Positions 33,326 through 43,090 of a DNA stretch of 57,683 nucleotides are shown here, in pieces. The DNA is from an uncultured Prevotella sp. GTDB taxonomy: Bacteria > Bacteroidota > Bacteroidia > Bacteroidales > Bacteroidaceae. The position numbers were made by a program, and so were the translations under genes. How positions within the stretch are numbered: position 1 is the first letter of the stretch; every line of letters begins with the position of its first letter. The stretch lies in assembly GCA_934202525.1 (NCBI GenBank), contig CAKPYB010000020.1:1-57683 (forward strand), given 5' to 3'. The notes under the pieces were generated by a model. The model saw only the letters and a list, made by a program, of their open reading frames with translations, was not told the origin of the DNA and did not search any database.

Positions 33326-35701
33326 CTATTTTATGAGTTTTGTTTCGCCAGCCTTGAATTTTAATGCTTTCTGCTTACCATTATACTTGACGGTCAGGTT
33401 GCCGGCATTCTTGCTGGTGATGGAAGCTTTGCTGACCTTTCCATTGTTCCATACGAGATGAATCTCGTAGTTTCCTCGTGCTTTGATGCCCTTTATCTCG
33501 CCTGCTGCCCATTCTTTCGGAAGAGCTGGAAGAAGATCCATAATTTCGCCGTCGCATTGCATCAGCATCTCGCATACACCTGCAGTACCTCCGAAGTTGC
33601 CATCAATCTGGAATGGTGGATGGGCATCAAAGAGGTTAGGGTAGGTACCACCGCTGCGGTGCTTGCTATCCTTGTAAACCTCAGGACTTACATAGGTGAG
33701 CAACTTGCGGTATATCTGATAAGCCTTGTCTGCACGATGCAGACGAGCCCAGAGGTTGATTCTCCAGCCTGTGCTCCAGCCTGTGGAGTTATCGCCTTTT
33801 ATTTCCAGAGTCTTGGTTGCGGCAGCAGCAAGTTCCGGAGTCTTATCTACCGAAATCTGACGGAACGGATAGAGCCCCAGCAGATGCGACTGATGACGGT
33901 GGTGCCAATCCTGATCTTCCCAATCGTGGTACCACTCCATCAGATTGCCCCGCTTACCGATATGGTAAGGGCGCAGGCGATTGTGGGCTGATTGCAACTG
34001 CTGCTGGTAATCGTTGTCGATGCCCAGGGCTTTTGCTCCCTTGATGGTATTCTTGAAGAGCTCGCGGATGATGGCGAGGTCGGCGGTTCCGCCATAGAAA
34101 CTGCTGCCACGGTAGCCCTTATCGGTGATGTAATCTGCCTCTGGCGATGTACAAGGGGCTGTAATCAGTTCGTTTGGATTGTGTGGATTCGGGATGAGCC
34201 ACTCTAGCAGGAAGTCGGCAGCGCCCTTCATCAAAGGATAGGCTGTTTTGCGAAGATATTCGGTATCGCGGGTATAGTCATAGTGATCCCAAAGGGTTTC
34301 TACAAGCCAGGCTCCACCCATCGCCCAGTTGCTCCATTGCGGACTCTCGTTTCCGGTTCCTACAGGGTTGCTCATTGCCCAGGCATCGGTATTGTGTCCG
34401 GCACACCATCCTTTATCAATGCCATAGAAGTGTTGGGCATTGTGGCGACCTGTTACAGCCATGCCCTCTACCAATCCGTCTACTGGAGCAACCAGTTCTG
34501 AGAGATTCGCAACTTCTGCTGGCCAGTAATTTTCTTCCAGGTTGATGTTGATGGTATAATTGCCGCGCCATGGCGAACGGAGGGCTGGTGCCCAGAGCCC
34601 CTGCAGATTGGCAGGCACACCTTTTGTTCTACTGCTGCTGATGAGCAGGTATCTGCCATACTGGAAATAGAGCTGTTCCAGATAAGGGTTGTTCTCGTGG
34701 TTGTCGCTGTAAGCAAGTAACTGCTTGTCGGTTGGACGGAGGAAATCAAACTTGGCACCTTTCAGGTTCAAACTTACTCTGTCAAAGAGTTTCTTGTAGT
34801 CTGCGATGTGTCGCTGTTTGAATTCTTCGTATGTGAAGTTGGCAAGATGCCAGGCTTCATCGGTTACGTTCTCGATGTATGGAGCACCTTCCTTCACGGG
34901 GTGTTTATCGAATCCGTTGTAGCTCGTTTCGTTGATGAGATAGATGACAGCCTCGCTCACATCTTTCAGATGAAGAACCGAATCGCTTGCCCATACTTTT
35001 CCATCTGTATTCTTTACCTGAAGTATGGCACAATAATGTGTGCTGTTGGCTTCATCGCCGAGAACATGTCCCGTCATGGTGAGCTGTCCTCTGGATGCTT
35101 TCACCTGATGGGGGATGAGAGAGGTGAGTGAGATGTCGCTATTGATGGCTCTCTTTTGGGAAGCACTCAGCCTGATGGCAATCATCTTATCGGGATGGGA
35201 TGCAAAATATTCTTTGGTGTATCGGATACCATTGCGCTTATACAATACGGTAGCCAGGGAATTGTCGAGGCTCAGTTCGCGGTAATAGTCTGTGAACTCG
35301 CCCTGGTTGCAGTCCTTGATGTTGATCATTCCCAATGGCTGATAGAATTCCGAGTTGTGACCTTGCACATAGTGCTGCAGTGAATCGGCAGTTTTGTAAT
35401 CCTCTTTGAATAAAGCCTCTCTGATTTTTGGAATCCATTTGTAGGCTTCGCCACCTTCGTTGGGATTTACGGGTACGCCCGTCCAGAGGGTGATGTCGTT
35501 GAGCTGGATAGAGTCATTGTTTGCTCCACCATAAATCAGCGCACCCAGTTTGCCATTACCTAGTGGCAGTGACTCTTCGAAGGCGTATGCAGGCTTGTTG
35601 TACCACAACTTGTTAGGTTGCTGTCCTTTATTTACAGTTGCCGCCTGGCTGTTCCAAATACTTGAGGCTGCTAATGCAATCGTAAAAAATATATGCTTCA
35701 T
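33326..35701 (-). CDS. GH95 family alpha-L-fucosidase or alpha-L-galactosidase
   Basis: The 791-residue protein has a signal peptide ending at SQAA (about 20), the N-terminal beta domain (LWYNKPAYAFEESLPLGNGKLGALIYGG) and an alpha/alpha-barrel with GH95 landmarks. These are YTININLEENYWPAE (about 395), TSPE with the catalytic Glu (about 513), HHRHQSHLLGLYP (about 620) and IDGNFGGTAG with the catalytic Asp (about 720). GH95 enzymes remove alpha-1,2-linked L-fucose, or L-galactose, from glycans by inversion. It is followed after 14 nt by the sugar-binding-like gene. No SusC/SusD pair accompanies it, so this is not a full utilisation locus. Confidence 0.93.
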   Translation of the reverse strand: MKHIFFTIALAASSIWNSQAATVNKGQQPNKLWYNKPAYAFEESLPLGNGKLGALIYGGANNDSIQLNDITLWTGVPVNPNEGGEAYKWIPKIREALFKEDYKTADSLQHYVQGHNSEFYQPLGMINIKDCNQGEFTDYYRELSLDNSLATVLYKRNGIRYTKEYFASHPDKMIAIRLSASQKRAINSDISLTSLIPHQVKASRGQLTMTGHVLGDEANSTHYCAILQVKNTDGKVWASDSVLHLKDVSEAVIYLINETSYNGFDKHPVKEGAPYIENVTDEAWHLANFTYEEFKQRHIADYKKLFDRVSLNLKGAKFDFLRPTDKQLLAYSDNHENNPYLEQLYFQYGRYLLISSSRTKGVPANLQGLWAPALRSPWRGNYTININLEENYWPAEVANLSELVAPVDGLVEGMAVTGRHNAQHFYGIDKGWCAGHNTDAWAMSNPVGTGNESPQWSNWAMGGAWLVETLWDHYDYTRDTEYLRKTAYPLMKGAADFLLEWLIPNPHNPNELITAPCTSPEADYITDKGYRGSSFYGGTADLAIIRELFKNTIKGAKALGIDNDYQQQLQSAHNRLRPYHIGKRGNLMEWYHDWEDQDWHHRHQSHLLGLYPFRQISVDKTPELAAAATKTLEIKGDNSTGWSTGWRINLWARLHRADKAYQIYRKLLTYVSPEVYKDSKHRSGGTYPNLFDAHPPFQIDGNFGGTAGVCEMLMQCDGEIMDLLPALPKEWAAGEIKGIKARGNYEIHLVWNNGKVSKASITSKNAGNLTVKYNGKQKALKFKAGETKLIK

Positions 35702-35781
35702 AAAGATGGTATTGTTGGTTTTTAAAATGCGATGCTCGGAATATGATGCTCAGAAGTGATGCCCATTGGATGAGACTATCT

Positions 35782-35818
35782 AAAAAAGGGGGAAGACTCT
35801 TGCTGAGTCTGCCCCCAA
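35782..35818 (-). terminator. Terminator of gyrB
   Basis: GGGGGCAGACTC and GAGTCTTCCCCC pair with one mismatch and are followed on the minus strand by TTTTTT, directly after the gyrB stop. Confidence 0.85.
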
Positions 35819-35833
35819 TATGTTCTTGTAAAC

Positions 35834-37804
35834 TTAAGCGTCAATATTGGCGTAAGTAGCGTTTTGCTCGATGAACTCGCGGCGTGGTTCCACATCATCA
35901 CCCATCAGCATAGAGAATATCTCATCAGCCTGGGCTGCATTCTCGATGGTAACCTGCTTGAGTAAGCGTGTAGATGGGTCCATTGTGGTTTCCCAAAGTT
36001 GCTCCGGGTTCATCTCACCCAAACCTTTGTATCGCTGGGTGTGGATATTCTTGTCTTCCAATCCATCGCCATACTTGTCGATGAATGCCTGGCGCTGCTG
36101 TTCGGTATAGCAATATTCGCTAACCTTGCTGCGATAAGTACACTTGTAGAGTGGTGGGGTTGCGATATACAAGTGGCCTTCTTCAATAACCTTTGGCATG
36201 AAACGGTAGAAGAGTGTCATAATCAATGTGTCGATGTGGGAACCATCGACGTCGGCATCGGTCATGATAATAATCTTGTCGTAACGTAACTTGTCGGTAT
36301 TAGCCTCCTTGCTGTCTTCGCCGTCTACACCGAAACGGACACCGATACTCTGGATGATGTTCATGACAGACTCTGCTTCGAATACCTTGTGCCACTGTAC
36401 CTTTTCTACATTCAGAATCTTACCACGCAATGGGAGAATAGCCTGACGGAAACGGTCGCGACCCTGCTTGGCGGAACCACCAGCGGAATCACCCTCGACG
36501 AGGAAGATCTCACATTCCTTAGGGTCCTTCATTGAGCAATCGGCAAGTTTACCAGGCAGGCCACCACCTGTCATGAAGTTCTTGCGCTGTACACTCTCAC
36601 GTGCCTTGCGGGCAGCGATACGTGCTGTTGCTGCCAATACCACCTTTTCGCAGATGCGCTTAGCCTCGTCTGGATGTTCCTCCAGGTAATCAGACAAAGC
36701 CTCGTTTACAGCCTGCTGAACGGCACCTTGTACCTCGCTGTTACCGAGCTTGGTCTTGGTCTGTCCCTCAAACTGAGGTTCAGCTACCTTGATGGAGATA
36801 ACGGCAGTAAGACCCTCGCGGAAGTCTTCTGGTGCAATCTCTACCTTTGCCTTCTCAATCTGCTTAGAGATGGTTGGGTCAGCTTCTGCATAAGCCTTCA
36901 AGGTGCGGGTCAACGCCATACGGAAACCAGTCAGGTGGGTACCACCCTCAATGGTGTTGATGTTATTGACGTATGAGTGGATATTCTCAGAGTAATCTGT
37001 GTTGTACATCACAGCAATCTCGATAGGAATACCCTGCTTTTCTGTCTTCAGATAGATAACATCATCGAAGAGATGAGTGCGGTGACGGTCTACGTAACGG
37101 ACGAATTCCTTCAAACCATCCTTAGCGTGGAAAACCTGCTCCTTGGTCTTACCTTCCTCGTCAGGGCGCAAATCTCTCAAGGTAATCTTGATACCTGCAT
37201 TGAGGAATGCCAACTCGCGCATACGGTTGGCTATGATGTCCCACTTATAGACAGTGTGAGTAAAGATGGTTGGATCTGGCCAGAACTGCTGGCGTGTACC
37301 GCGCTTGTTGGTTTCACCTACCACCTTAACCGGATAGAGAGGCTTACCCTTCTCATATTCCTGCTGGTAGATTTTGCCGCCACGGAACACCTGTGACAAC
37401 ATGTGGGTAGAAAGTGCATTCACACAACTTACACCCACACCATGTAAACCGCCAGATACCTTGTAAGAACCCTTGTCGAACTTACCACCTGCGTGAAGTA
37501 CGGTCATAACGACTTCGAGGGCTGATTTATGTAGTTTCTCGTGCATATCCACAGGGATACCACGACCATTATCTTCTACGGTGATAGAGTTGTCTTCGTT
37601 GATGGTAACTTCGATGTCGGTACAGTAGCCCGCCATTGCTTCGTCAATAGAGTTGTCTACAGTTTCGTTTACCAAGTGATGAAGACCCTTTTCGGAGATG
37701 TCACCAATATACATCGCCGGACGTTTGCGAACAGCTTCCAGGCCTTCCAGAACCTGAATGTTACTCGCAGAGTAATTATTTGCGTTGTTTTGATTTTCTG
37801 CCAT
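35834..37804 (-). CDS. gyrB: DNA gyrase subunit B
   Basis: The 656-residue protein has the GHKL ATPase domain (EAVRKRPAMYIGD near 22, DNGRGIPV near 77, GGLHGVGVSCVNALS near 115), the transducer domain and the Toprim domain (EGDSAGGSAKQGRDR near 435, MTDADVDGSHI near 513). The C-terminal tail is normal (RYKGLGEMNPEQLWETTMDP near 590). With GyrA, encoded elsewhere, it introduces negative supercoils. A -7 box TATCTTTG lies on the minus strand near 37829. It is a single gene ended by its own terminator. Confidence 0.97.
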   Translation of the reverse strand: MAENQNNANNYSASNIQVLEGLEAVRKRPAMYIGDISEKGLHHLVNETVDNSIDEAMAGYCTDIEVTINEDNSITVEDNGRGIPVDMHEKLHKSALEVVMTVLHAGGKFDKGSYKVSGGLHGVGVSCVNALSTHMLSQVFRGGKIYQQEYEKGKPLYPVKVVGETNKRGTRQQFWPDPTIFTHTVYKWDIIANRMRELAFLNAGIKITLRDLRPDEEGKTKEQVFHAKDGLKEFVRYVDRHRTHLFDDVIYLKTEKQGIPIEIAVMYNTDYSENIHSYVNNINTIEGGTHLTGFRMALTRTLKAYAEADPTISKQIEKAKVEIAPEDFREGLTAVISIKVAEPQFEGQTKTKLGNSEVQGAVQQAVNEALSDYLEEHPDEAKRICEKVVLAATARIAARKARESVQRKNFMTGGGLPGKLADCSMKDPKECEIFLVEGDSAGGSAKQGRDRFRQAILPLRGKILNVEKVQWHKVFEAESVMNIIQSIGVRFGVDGEDSKEANTDKLRYDKIIIMTDADVDGSHIDTLIMTLFYRFMPKVIEEGHLYIATPPLYKCTYRSKVSEYCYTEQQRQAFIDKYGDGLEDKNIHTQRYKGLGEMNPEQLWETTMDPSTRLLKQVTIENAAQADEIFSMLMGDDVEPRREFIEQNATYANIDA

Positions 37805-38111
37805 TTTAGTATTGTCTTATTTCCGTGCAAAGATACTAAAAAAAGCTGAGAAACAGGAACTTTTGTTTGTGAAAAATCACCAAAAAGTGAAGAAAAAACG
37901 TAGAATGTGAACTTTAGCGGCAAAAGTGTCTTGAAAAAGCTGTTTTATAATCGTTTTGCGCATTTTTATAGGGTATGTTGTAGTATAAAACCGGTTGTGA
38001 TGGGAAGATTTTATGATGCAGGAAATGGGTAGTCGGGTTCATAGAAAAGAATAAGGCTGCGACCCTATAAAGGATTGCAGCCTTATTTATTTCTTTGCTT
38101 TGACTTATAAG
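37805..38111. promoter_or_regulatory. gyrB promoter and rpsT terminator region
   Basis: Minus-strand TATCTTTG at about 37829-37836 is the gyrB -7 box. AATAAGGCTGC and GCAGCCTTATT at 38050-38087 form the 11-bp stem of the rpsT terminator. Nothing else is seen. Confidence 0.65.
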
Positions 38112-38366
38112 TTAGGCCAACTTAGCGATGTGCTTTGTAAGACCAGACTTCAAGTTTGCAGCCTTGTTGTCGTGGATAACGTTGATCTTAGCCAACTTGT
38201 CTAAAAGCTTCTGAACTGTAGGATAGAGCTTTGCAGCTTCTTCCTTGTCAGACATGTTGCGCAACTTGCGGACAGCATTGCGCATAGTCTTTGCATAATA
38301 CTTATTGTGCAAAGCCTTCTTCTTGTCCTGACGGATTCTCTTGATTGATGATTTGTGATTTGCCAT
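38112..38366 (-). CDS. rpsT: 30S ribosomal protein S20
   Basis: The 84-residue, very basic protein begins [21 protein letters not shown] and has the S20 helical pattern ([24 protein letters not shown]). It binds 16S rRNA early in 30S assembly. It follows tRNA-Glu on the same strand and ends at a strong terminator. Confidence 0.96.
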   Translation of the reverse strand: MANHKSSIKRIRQDKKKALHNKYYAKTMRNAVRKLRNMSDKEEAAKLYPTVQKLLDKLAKINVIHDNKAANLKSGLTKHIAKLA

Positions 38367-38403
38367 CTTCTTTATGTTATTTTTTTTATTTCTTAAATGT
38401 TTG

Positions 38404-38475
38404 TAGTCCCTAGCAGAGTCGAACTGCTCTTTAGAGAATGAAAATCTCTCGTCCTAACCGATAGACGAAGGGACC
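38404..38475 (-). tRNA. tRNA-Glu (TTC)
   Basis: The minus strand from 38475 reads GGTCCCTTCGTCTATCGG and folds as a cloverleaf. The acceptor stem is GGTCCCT with AGGGACT, the anticodon stem is AGAGA/TCTCT with loop TTTTCAT (anticodon TTC), and the T-arm contains GTTCGAC. CCA is not encoded. Its 3' end lies about 38 nt upstream of rpsT. Confidence 0.95.
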
Positions 38476-38599
38476 ATTGCTTATTTGCGGGTGCAAAGTT
38501 ACTACTTTTATTTGAATCTAGCAAATTTTTCATGGAAAATTTTCGCTAAATGCGCATTTTTTTGTATTTTTGCCCTGTTTTTCACTAATATTAGGCAAA

Positions 38600-39325
38600 A
38601 TGGAGATAAAAACTAGTGCTATCGTATTGCAAACCATCAAGTATGGGGACTCTCAACTTATCGTGGATTTCTTCACCGAAAAGATGGGAAGACTCTCCTT
38701 TATGGTACGTGTGCCTAAGTCATCTAAGGGGAAGATGAAACGGCAGCTTTTCCAACCGCTCATGGTCTTGAATTTAGAATTTGATTATCGTCCCAAGTCA
38801 AATCTGCAGCGCCTTAGGGATGTTTCGATTCAGATTCCATTCTCTGATATCCCTTTTTCTCCATACAAACTTGGCATTTCCATGTTCTTGGCAGAACTGC
38901 TTTCATATGCTACCCGTCATGAGCAGGCTAATGGTGCGCTCTATCTTTTCATACAGGACAGTATCGAATGGTTAGACCATGCTAAAGGTGCTATTGCCAA
39001 TTTCCATATAGTCTTTATGATTCAGCTCTCTTTTCATTTGGGTTTTATGCCTAATATAGAGAGCGGTATGTCTGGTGATTATTTTGATTTGGTAGATGGA
39101 TGCTTTGTTGCTCATGTTCCTTCGCATGTACATTATTTAAATAAGGAAGATTCTATGCGGCTTGTGTCTTTGTTCCGTTTAGACTATAAAACAATGCACC
39201 TCTACACAATGTCTCGTATGGAACGGAACAGGTGTGTAGAGGTGATACTGGAGTATTATAAACTTCATTTGCCAGGTTTCCCGGAAATGAAGAGTTTTGC
39301 TGTTCTTCAGGAACTGTTTGCTTAG
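38600..39325 (+). CDS. recO: DNA repair protein RecO
   Basis: From the ATG at 38600 the product is 241 residues; an upstream in-frame start at 38570 would place the -7 box TATTTTTG inside the gene. It opens with the RecO OB-fold pattern (TSAIVLQTIKYGDSQLIVDFFTEKMGRLSFMVRVPKSSKG, about 5-45) followed by a helical domain. RecO helps load RecA on gapped DNA with RecR. Length and pattern are typical of Bacteroidota RecO. It is convergent with ftsZ. Confidence 0.92.
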   Translation: MEIKTSAIVLQTIKYGDSQLIVDFFTEKMGRLSFMVRVPKSSKGKMKRQLFQPLMVLNLEFDYRPKSNLQRLRDVSIQIPFSDIPFSPYKLGISMFLAELLSYATRHEQANGALYLFIQDSIEWLDHAKGAIANFHIVFMIQLSFHLGFMPNIESGMSGDYFDLVDGCFVAHVPSHVHYLNKEDSMRLVSLFRLDYKTMHLYTMSRMERNRCVEVILEYYKLHLPGFPEMKSFAVLQELFA

Positions 39326-39388
39326 TCTTTTCAGGTTTCCTCACTTGCTTGAAGTAAATCAGAAACAGACTTTGGCAATGTTCTCTGT

Positions 39389-40720
39389 TTAGGCAAAGCT
39401 GATGACGCCCTGTACAGTTGCATCATCGTTATTGTCTTCTTTTGGTTCCGTATTGCCAGAAGCAATATTGCGGATTTCTTCCAGAGTCTGGCGAGTACGC
39501 TTATATGTAGGCGTGTTCTCTACCTGTAGGATGACATCCTCATTGTCCAGATCTTCCTGTCGGAACAGGAAAATGTGTGGATGACGCTTATACTGTGTCG
39601 TATTGCCATCGCTGCCATAATAGCGCTTGCGGCGGTCTTCTCTTTCAGCACGTTTCTCCTCTTCTTCAGCGAGACGGCGGGATTCTTCCTCAGTATGCTT
39701 CTTGAGATGGCGGTTCATTCCCTCTACATCCTCGAGTCCGAAACCGGTTGCGAGAACGGTTACCTTAACGCGGCTTCCCAATTCTGGGTCAATGGCAAGA
39801 CCCCATTTCAGTTCGAAGTCGTCACCGAATTTCTCCATAAAGTCGTTGACATCATTCATCTCATCCATGGTCAAGCCTGGATTATCCTTCTTCTCGCTTG
39901 CAAATGCGATACTGAGCAGAATCTTCTTAGAGTTGAAAACGTCATTATCGTTAAGGAGTGGTGAGTTCAAGGCATCTTCTATCGCCTTCTTTACTCTTCC
40001 TTCTCCCTCACCATAACCTGTACTCATGATAGCTACACCGCCATCTTTCAATACGGTCTTCACATCATTGAAGTCGAGGTTGATGAGTCCATGTACGGTA
40101 ATGATTTCTGCGATACTCTTGGCAGCTACACTCAAGGTGTCGTCTGCTTTGCCGAAGGCATCGAGAACGGCAAGGTCTGGATAAATCTGGCGAAGACGCT
40201 CATTGTTGATTACCAGCAAGGCATCAACATGCTTCGACATTTCCTCTACGCCATCCAATGCCTGGTCAATTTTCTTTGGACCTTCGAAACGGAATGGGAT
40301 GGTTACGATACCAACGGTAAGAATACCTAACTCCTTACTTACTCTGGCGATGACAGGTGCTGCACCTGTACCGGTACCACCACCCATACCTGCCGTGATG
40401 AATGCCATTTTGGTTCCATCATTGAGCATGTTCTTGATATCTTCAAGGGTCTCTTCGGCTGCCTGGCGTGCTTTGGCTGGCTTGTTTCCTGCACCCAAAC
40501 CTTCCTTACCTAACTGCAGGTGTACAGGTACAGGTGAGTCATTAAGAGCCTGGTTGTCGGTATTGCAGAGTACGAATGTTACATCGTGGATACCTTCGCG
40601 GTACATGTGGTTGACTGCGTTTCCACCGCCACCACCAACACCAATCACCTTGATGATGCTATTTTCTTTTTCTGGCTCCCCAAAGTCAAGAATATGAGGA
40701 GTGTTTCCATTATCTAGCAT
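39389..40720 (-). CDS. ftsZ: Cell division GTPase FtsZ
   Basis: The 443-residue protein has the tubulin-like GTPase core (GVGGGGGNAVNHM near 28, signature GGGTGTGAAP near 115, NLDFNDVKTVL near 217) and a C-terminal region after about residue 335. That region carries a charged coiled linker (EEESRRLAEEEEKRAEREDRRK). The extreme C-terminus (ATVQGVISFA) differs from the classical hydrophobic FtsZ tail peptide, so FtsA binding may use another segment. FtsZ polymerises into the division ring. It is the last gene of the dcw cluster, 90 nt after ftsA. Confidence 0.97.
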   Translation of the reverse strand: MLDNGNTPHILDFGEPEKENSIIKVIGVGGGGGNAVNHMYREGIHDVTFVLCNTDNQALNDSPVPVHLQLGKEGLGAGNKPAKARQAAEETLEDIKNMLNDGTKMAFITAGMGGGTGTGAAPVIARVSKELGILTVGIVTIPFRFEGPKKIDQALDGVEEMSKHVDALLVINNERLRQIYPDLAVLDAFGKADDTLSVAAKSIAEIITVHGLINLDFNDVKTVLKDGGVAIMSTGYGEGEGRVKKAIEDALNSPLLNDNDVFNSKKILLSIAFASEKKDNPGLTMDEMNDVNDFMEKFGDDFELKWGLAIDPELGSRVKVTVLATGFGLEDVEGMNRHLKKHTEEESRRLAEEEEKRAEREDRRKRYYGSDGNTTQYKRHPHIFLFRQEDLDNEDVILQVENTPTYKRTRQTLEEIRNIASGNTEPKEDNNDDATVQGVISFA

Positions 40721-40810
40721 AGTCGTATAATCTTTATAGGGTTTATCAATCTGCTTTTATTATCTAACTGGTTGTGAAATATATTTTCTGATAACCTAAT
40801 CCAAGGCATC

Positions 40811-42256
40811 TTATTCTTCCTCAGAAATGGTATCTTTCACAAACTTCTTGAAACCTCTCATCATTTTATGGATGAGACTGTTTTCTTTGCGTCTCTTTTC
40901 TTCTTCTTCAGCTTCTTTTTCTGCCAGAAGTCTTGCCTCAGCCTCTTCCAGCTCTTTCTGCTTGCGGGCAGCCTCGTCAGCAGCCGCTTTTTCTGCAGCA
41001 GTAAGAACCACGCCCTTGCCGGCGGTCTCGTTAGGATTTCTTGGAGCCTTGTGCTGCTCGGCTGTTACAGGCTTTTCTGCAGAATTGCTGAAGAGGTCTG
41101 TGCCGATTTCGTCACCTGCGCAGTTCATGTCTCCCTTAGCCAAGAGTCCCAATACGGTGTTCATTGTACCATCGTGATTGGTGATCTTAGGGTCCTTAGA
41201 GTTGACCGTTTGAGAAACAAATTTGGCGATACGTACTTTATCAATATGGGTATGTGTCTTGAAAACCTTATCGATTTCAGGCATATTGCTGCCGCCACCT
41301 GTAAGGATGATACCACCCAACAGTTTATCAGAGAATTCTACAGGAATCTGGAACCATGCATTTTCTACGATTTCCTCTACGCGTGCTTCTACGATTTCGA
41401 TGAACTTCTTGCTTTCAACCATTCTATCCTTGTCGATAGGGTAGTTGAGTGTCGGATCGATATTGCTGATATCGGTATAAGCCTTGGCATACTTGAGTTT
41501 CATCTTTTCAGCATCAGGCTCTTCAATCTGAAGACAAGTTAAGTCTTTGGTCACGTTGCCGCCGCCCAATGGGATAACAGAGAGATGACGAAGTATACCT
41601 TTATAATATACAGAAACGGTTGTCGTATCGGCACCCAAGTCAACAAGCATACATCCAGCACGCTTTTCAGAATCAGTCAATACGCTGTCAGCCATAGCCA
41701 AAGGAGCCAGATACATTTCTGCAATAGGAATGTTGGCATTTTCAAAACAGGTATTGATATTGTTATAGAAGTTTTTGCGCCAAAGTATATTCAGGAAGAT
41801 GCCTTCCAGATGGTTACACTGTATTCCTACAGGGTCTATCTGGTATTGGTTGTCTATCTTGTATTCCTGAGTCGCAGCATCCAGGATTTCCTGGTCTGGA
41901 TAGGTCATGTTGCGGTTGATATCCATCAGTTCATTGATCATCTCTTGTGAGATGATGGTGTTACCTGGTAGATCCTTGACAATGACGTTCTTGATACTGC
42001 GTATAGAGCGACCGCCCACGCCTACATAGACCTGGGTGATATCTTGTTTCAGTATATTCTTCAACTTCTTGATGATGTTGGTCAAACATTGGCAGGTTTT
42101 GTCAATGTTATAGATCACACCCTTTCTGATGCAAGAAGATGAATCTTCCTCTACGGTGGCAAGTACGGTGATGCTGCCGTCTAAATTCTTCTGACCTGCT
42201 ATACCTGTCATCTTAGATGAGCCAAGTTCGATAGCTACAATAAATTCCTTTGGCAT
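40811..42256 (-). CDS. ftsA: Cell division protein FtsA
   Basis: The 481-residue protein has the actin-like fold (FIVAIELGSSKMTGIAG, about 4-20; MLVDLGADTTTVSVY near 206; GGIILTGGGSNMPEI near 313). A long acidic/basic coiled extension (about 400-455) ends in an amphipathic helix (LIHKMMRGFKKFVKD) that should bind the membrane. FtsA tethers FtsZ to the membrane. The extension makes it longer than the E. coli protein, as in other Bacteroidota. Confidence 0.95.
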   Translation of the reverse strand: MPKEFIVAIELGSSKMTGIAGQKNLDGSITVLATVEEDSSSCIRKGVIYNIDKTCQCLTNIIKKLKNILKQDITQVYVGVGGRSIRSIKNVIVKDLPGNTIISQEMINELMDINRNMTYPDQEILDAATQEYKIDNQYQIDPVGIQCNHLEGIFLNILWRKNFYNNINTCFENANIPIAEMYLAPLAMADSVLTDSEKRAGCMLVDLGADTTTVSVYYKGILRHLSVIPLGGGNVTKDLTCLQIEEPDAEKMKLKYAKAYTDISNIDPTLNYPIDKDRMVESKKFIEIVEARVEEIVENAWFQIPVEFSDKLLGGIILTGGGSNMPEIDKVFKTHTHIDKVRIAKFVSQTVNSKDPKITNHDGTMNTVLGLLAKGDMNCAGDEIGTDLFSNSAEKPVTAEQHKAPRNPNETAGKGVVLTAAEKAAADEAARKQKELEEAEARLLAEKEAEEEEKRRKENSLIHKMMRGFKKFVKDTISEEE

Positions 42257-42295
42257 AGTTCTTATATGTTATCTTAATCTGTTTCTATTTTCTAA

Positions 42296-43090
42296 TTAGC
42301 TATTTTGATGCTTTTTACATATGATCTGGTTGTCGAATTCGATATTGATATACGAATACTTGTTCCAGCCAGCTTGTGAGAGTCCATACTTATAGAATTT
42401 CTCTAATCGATTCATCTTCTTGTTGACGAAATCGTTGATGGCTTGCTCCCGTTTGTCGATGAGGTTGGTCTCTGGCAGGTTACCTATATATATAATGTGG
42501 TTGCCTACTCGCGGTACCAGTTCTATTCCTCTGTCAGGCAGAACATTAATCTGTTCTATCTGGTTTCTCCAGAGTTCGTTCGTCATCAGCGCTTTGCTTA
42601 GCAATGAGATGTATTTTTTTGCATACCACTTGTTGATGTGCCCCGTTGCGATGATGATATCGCATGTATAGTTCGTGTTGGGCATAATCTGATTGTGGTC
42701 ATCAATATAATAATCTTCGTTGCTGATGCTTTTGATTCTGACGATTGGCATGCGTTGGGTGAGGTAGATGTCTACAAGACCATCCTGCGTCTTTGAACAT
42801 TCTGCTGTCTTGACAAAAGGACTGGTCTTCAAGGTTTCCTCTATCATGCGGGCGTTCACCTCTTTGAGCGGTTCCCCCAGCGGATAGAGTTTCCTTGTTT
42901 CCAGTCGCTTCTTGATTTCCTTCGCATTCAGAAAGCCATTGGTCATCTCATCTTGTATGTTGATGTTCACCTTGGTGCACACCAACTTCGTTTCATCAGG
43001 TTTGTTAAACTTGGTGAAAGCGAATACCAGATAAGTACCCAGTACTAAATCCAGTGCGATGATGATGGTTTTCTTCCAATTGATATGCAT
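42296..43090 (-). CDS. ftsQ: Cell division protein FtsQ
   Basis: The 264-residue protein has one N-terminal membrane helix (about 8-27) and a POTRA-like domain (NGFLNAKEIKKRLETRKLYPLGEPL near 50; VDIYLTQRMPIVRI near 105). A beta domain with LPDRGIELVPRVGNHIIYIGN near 183 follows. FtsQ organises divisome subunits in the periplasm. Its ATG directly follows the murC stop (TAAATG). Confidence 0.88.
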   Translation of the reverse strand: MHINWKKTIIIALDLVLGTYLVFAFTKFNKPDETKLVCTKVNINIQDEMTNGFLNAKEIKKRLETRKLYPLGEPLKEVNARMIEETLKTSPFVKTAECSKTQDGLVDIYLTQRMPIVRIKSISNEDYYIDDHNQIMPNTNYTCDIIIATGHINKWYAKKYISLLSKALMTNELWRNQIEQINVLPDRGIELVPRVGNHIIYIGNLPETNLIDKREQAINDFVNKKMNRLEKFYKYGLSQAGWNKYSYINIEFDNQIICKKHQNS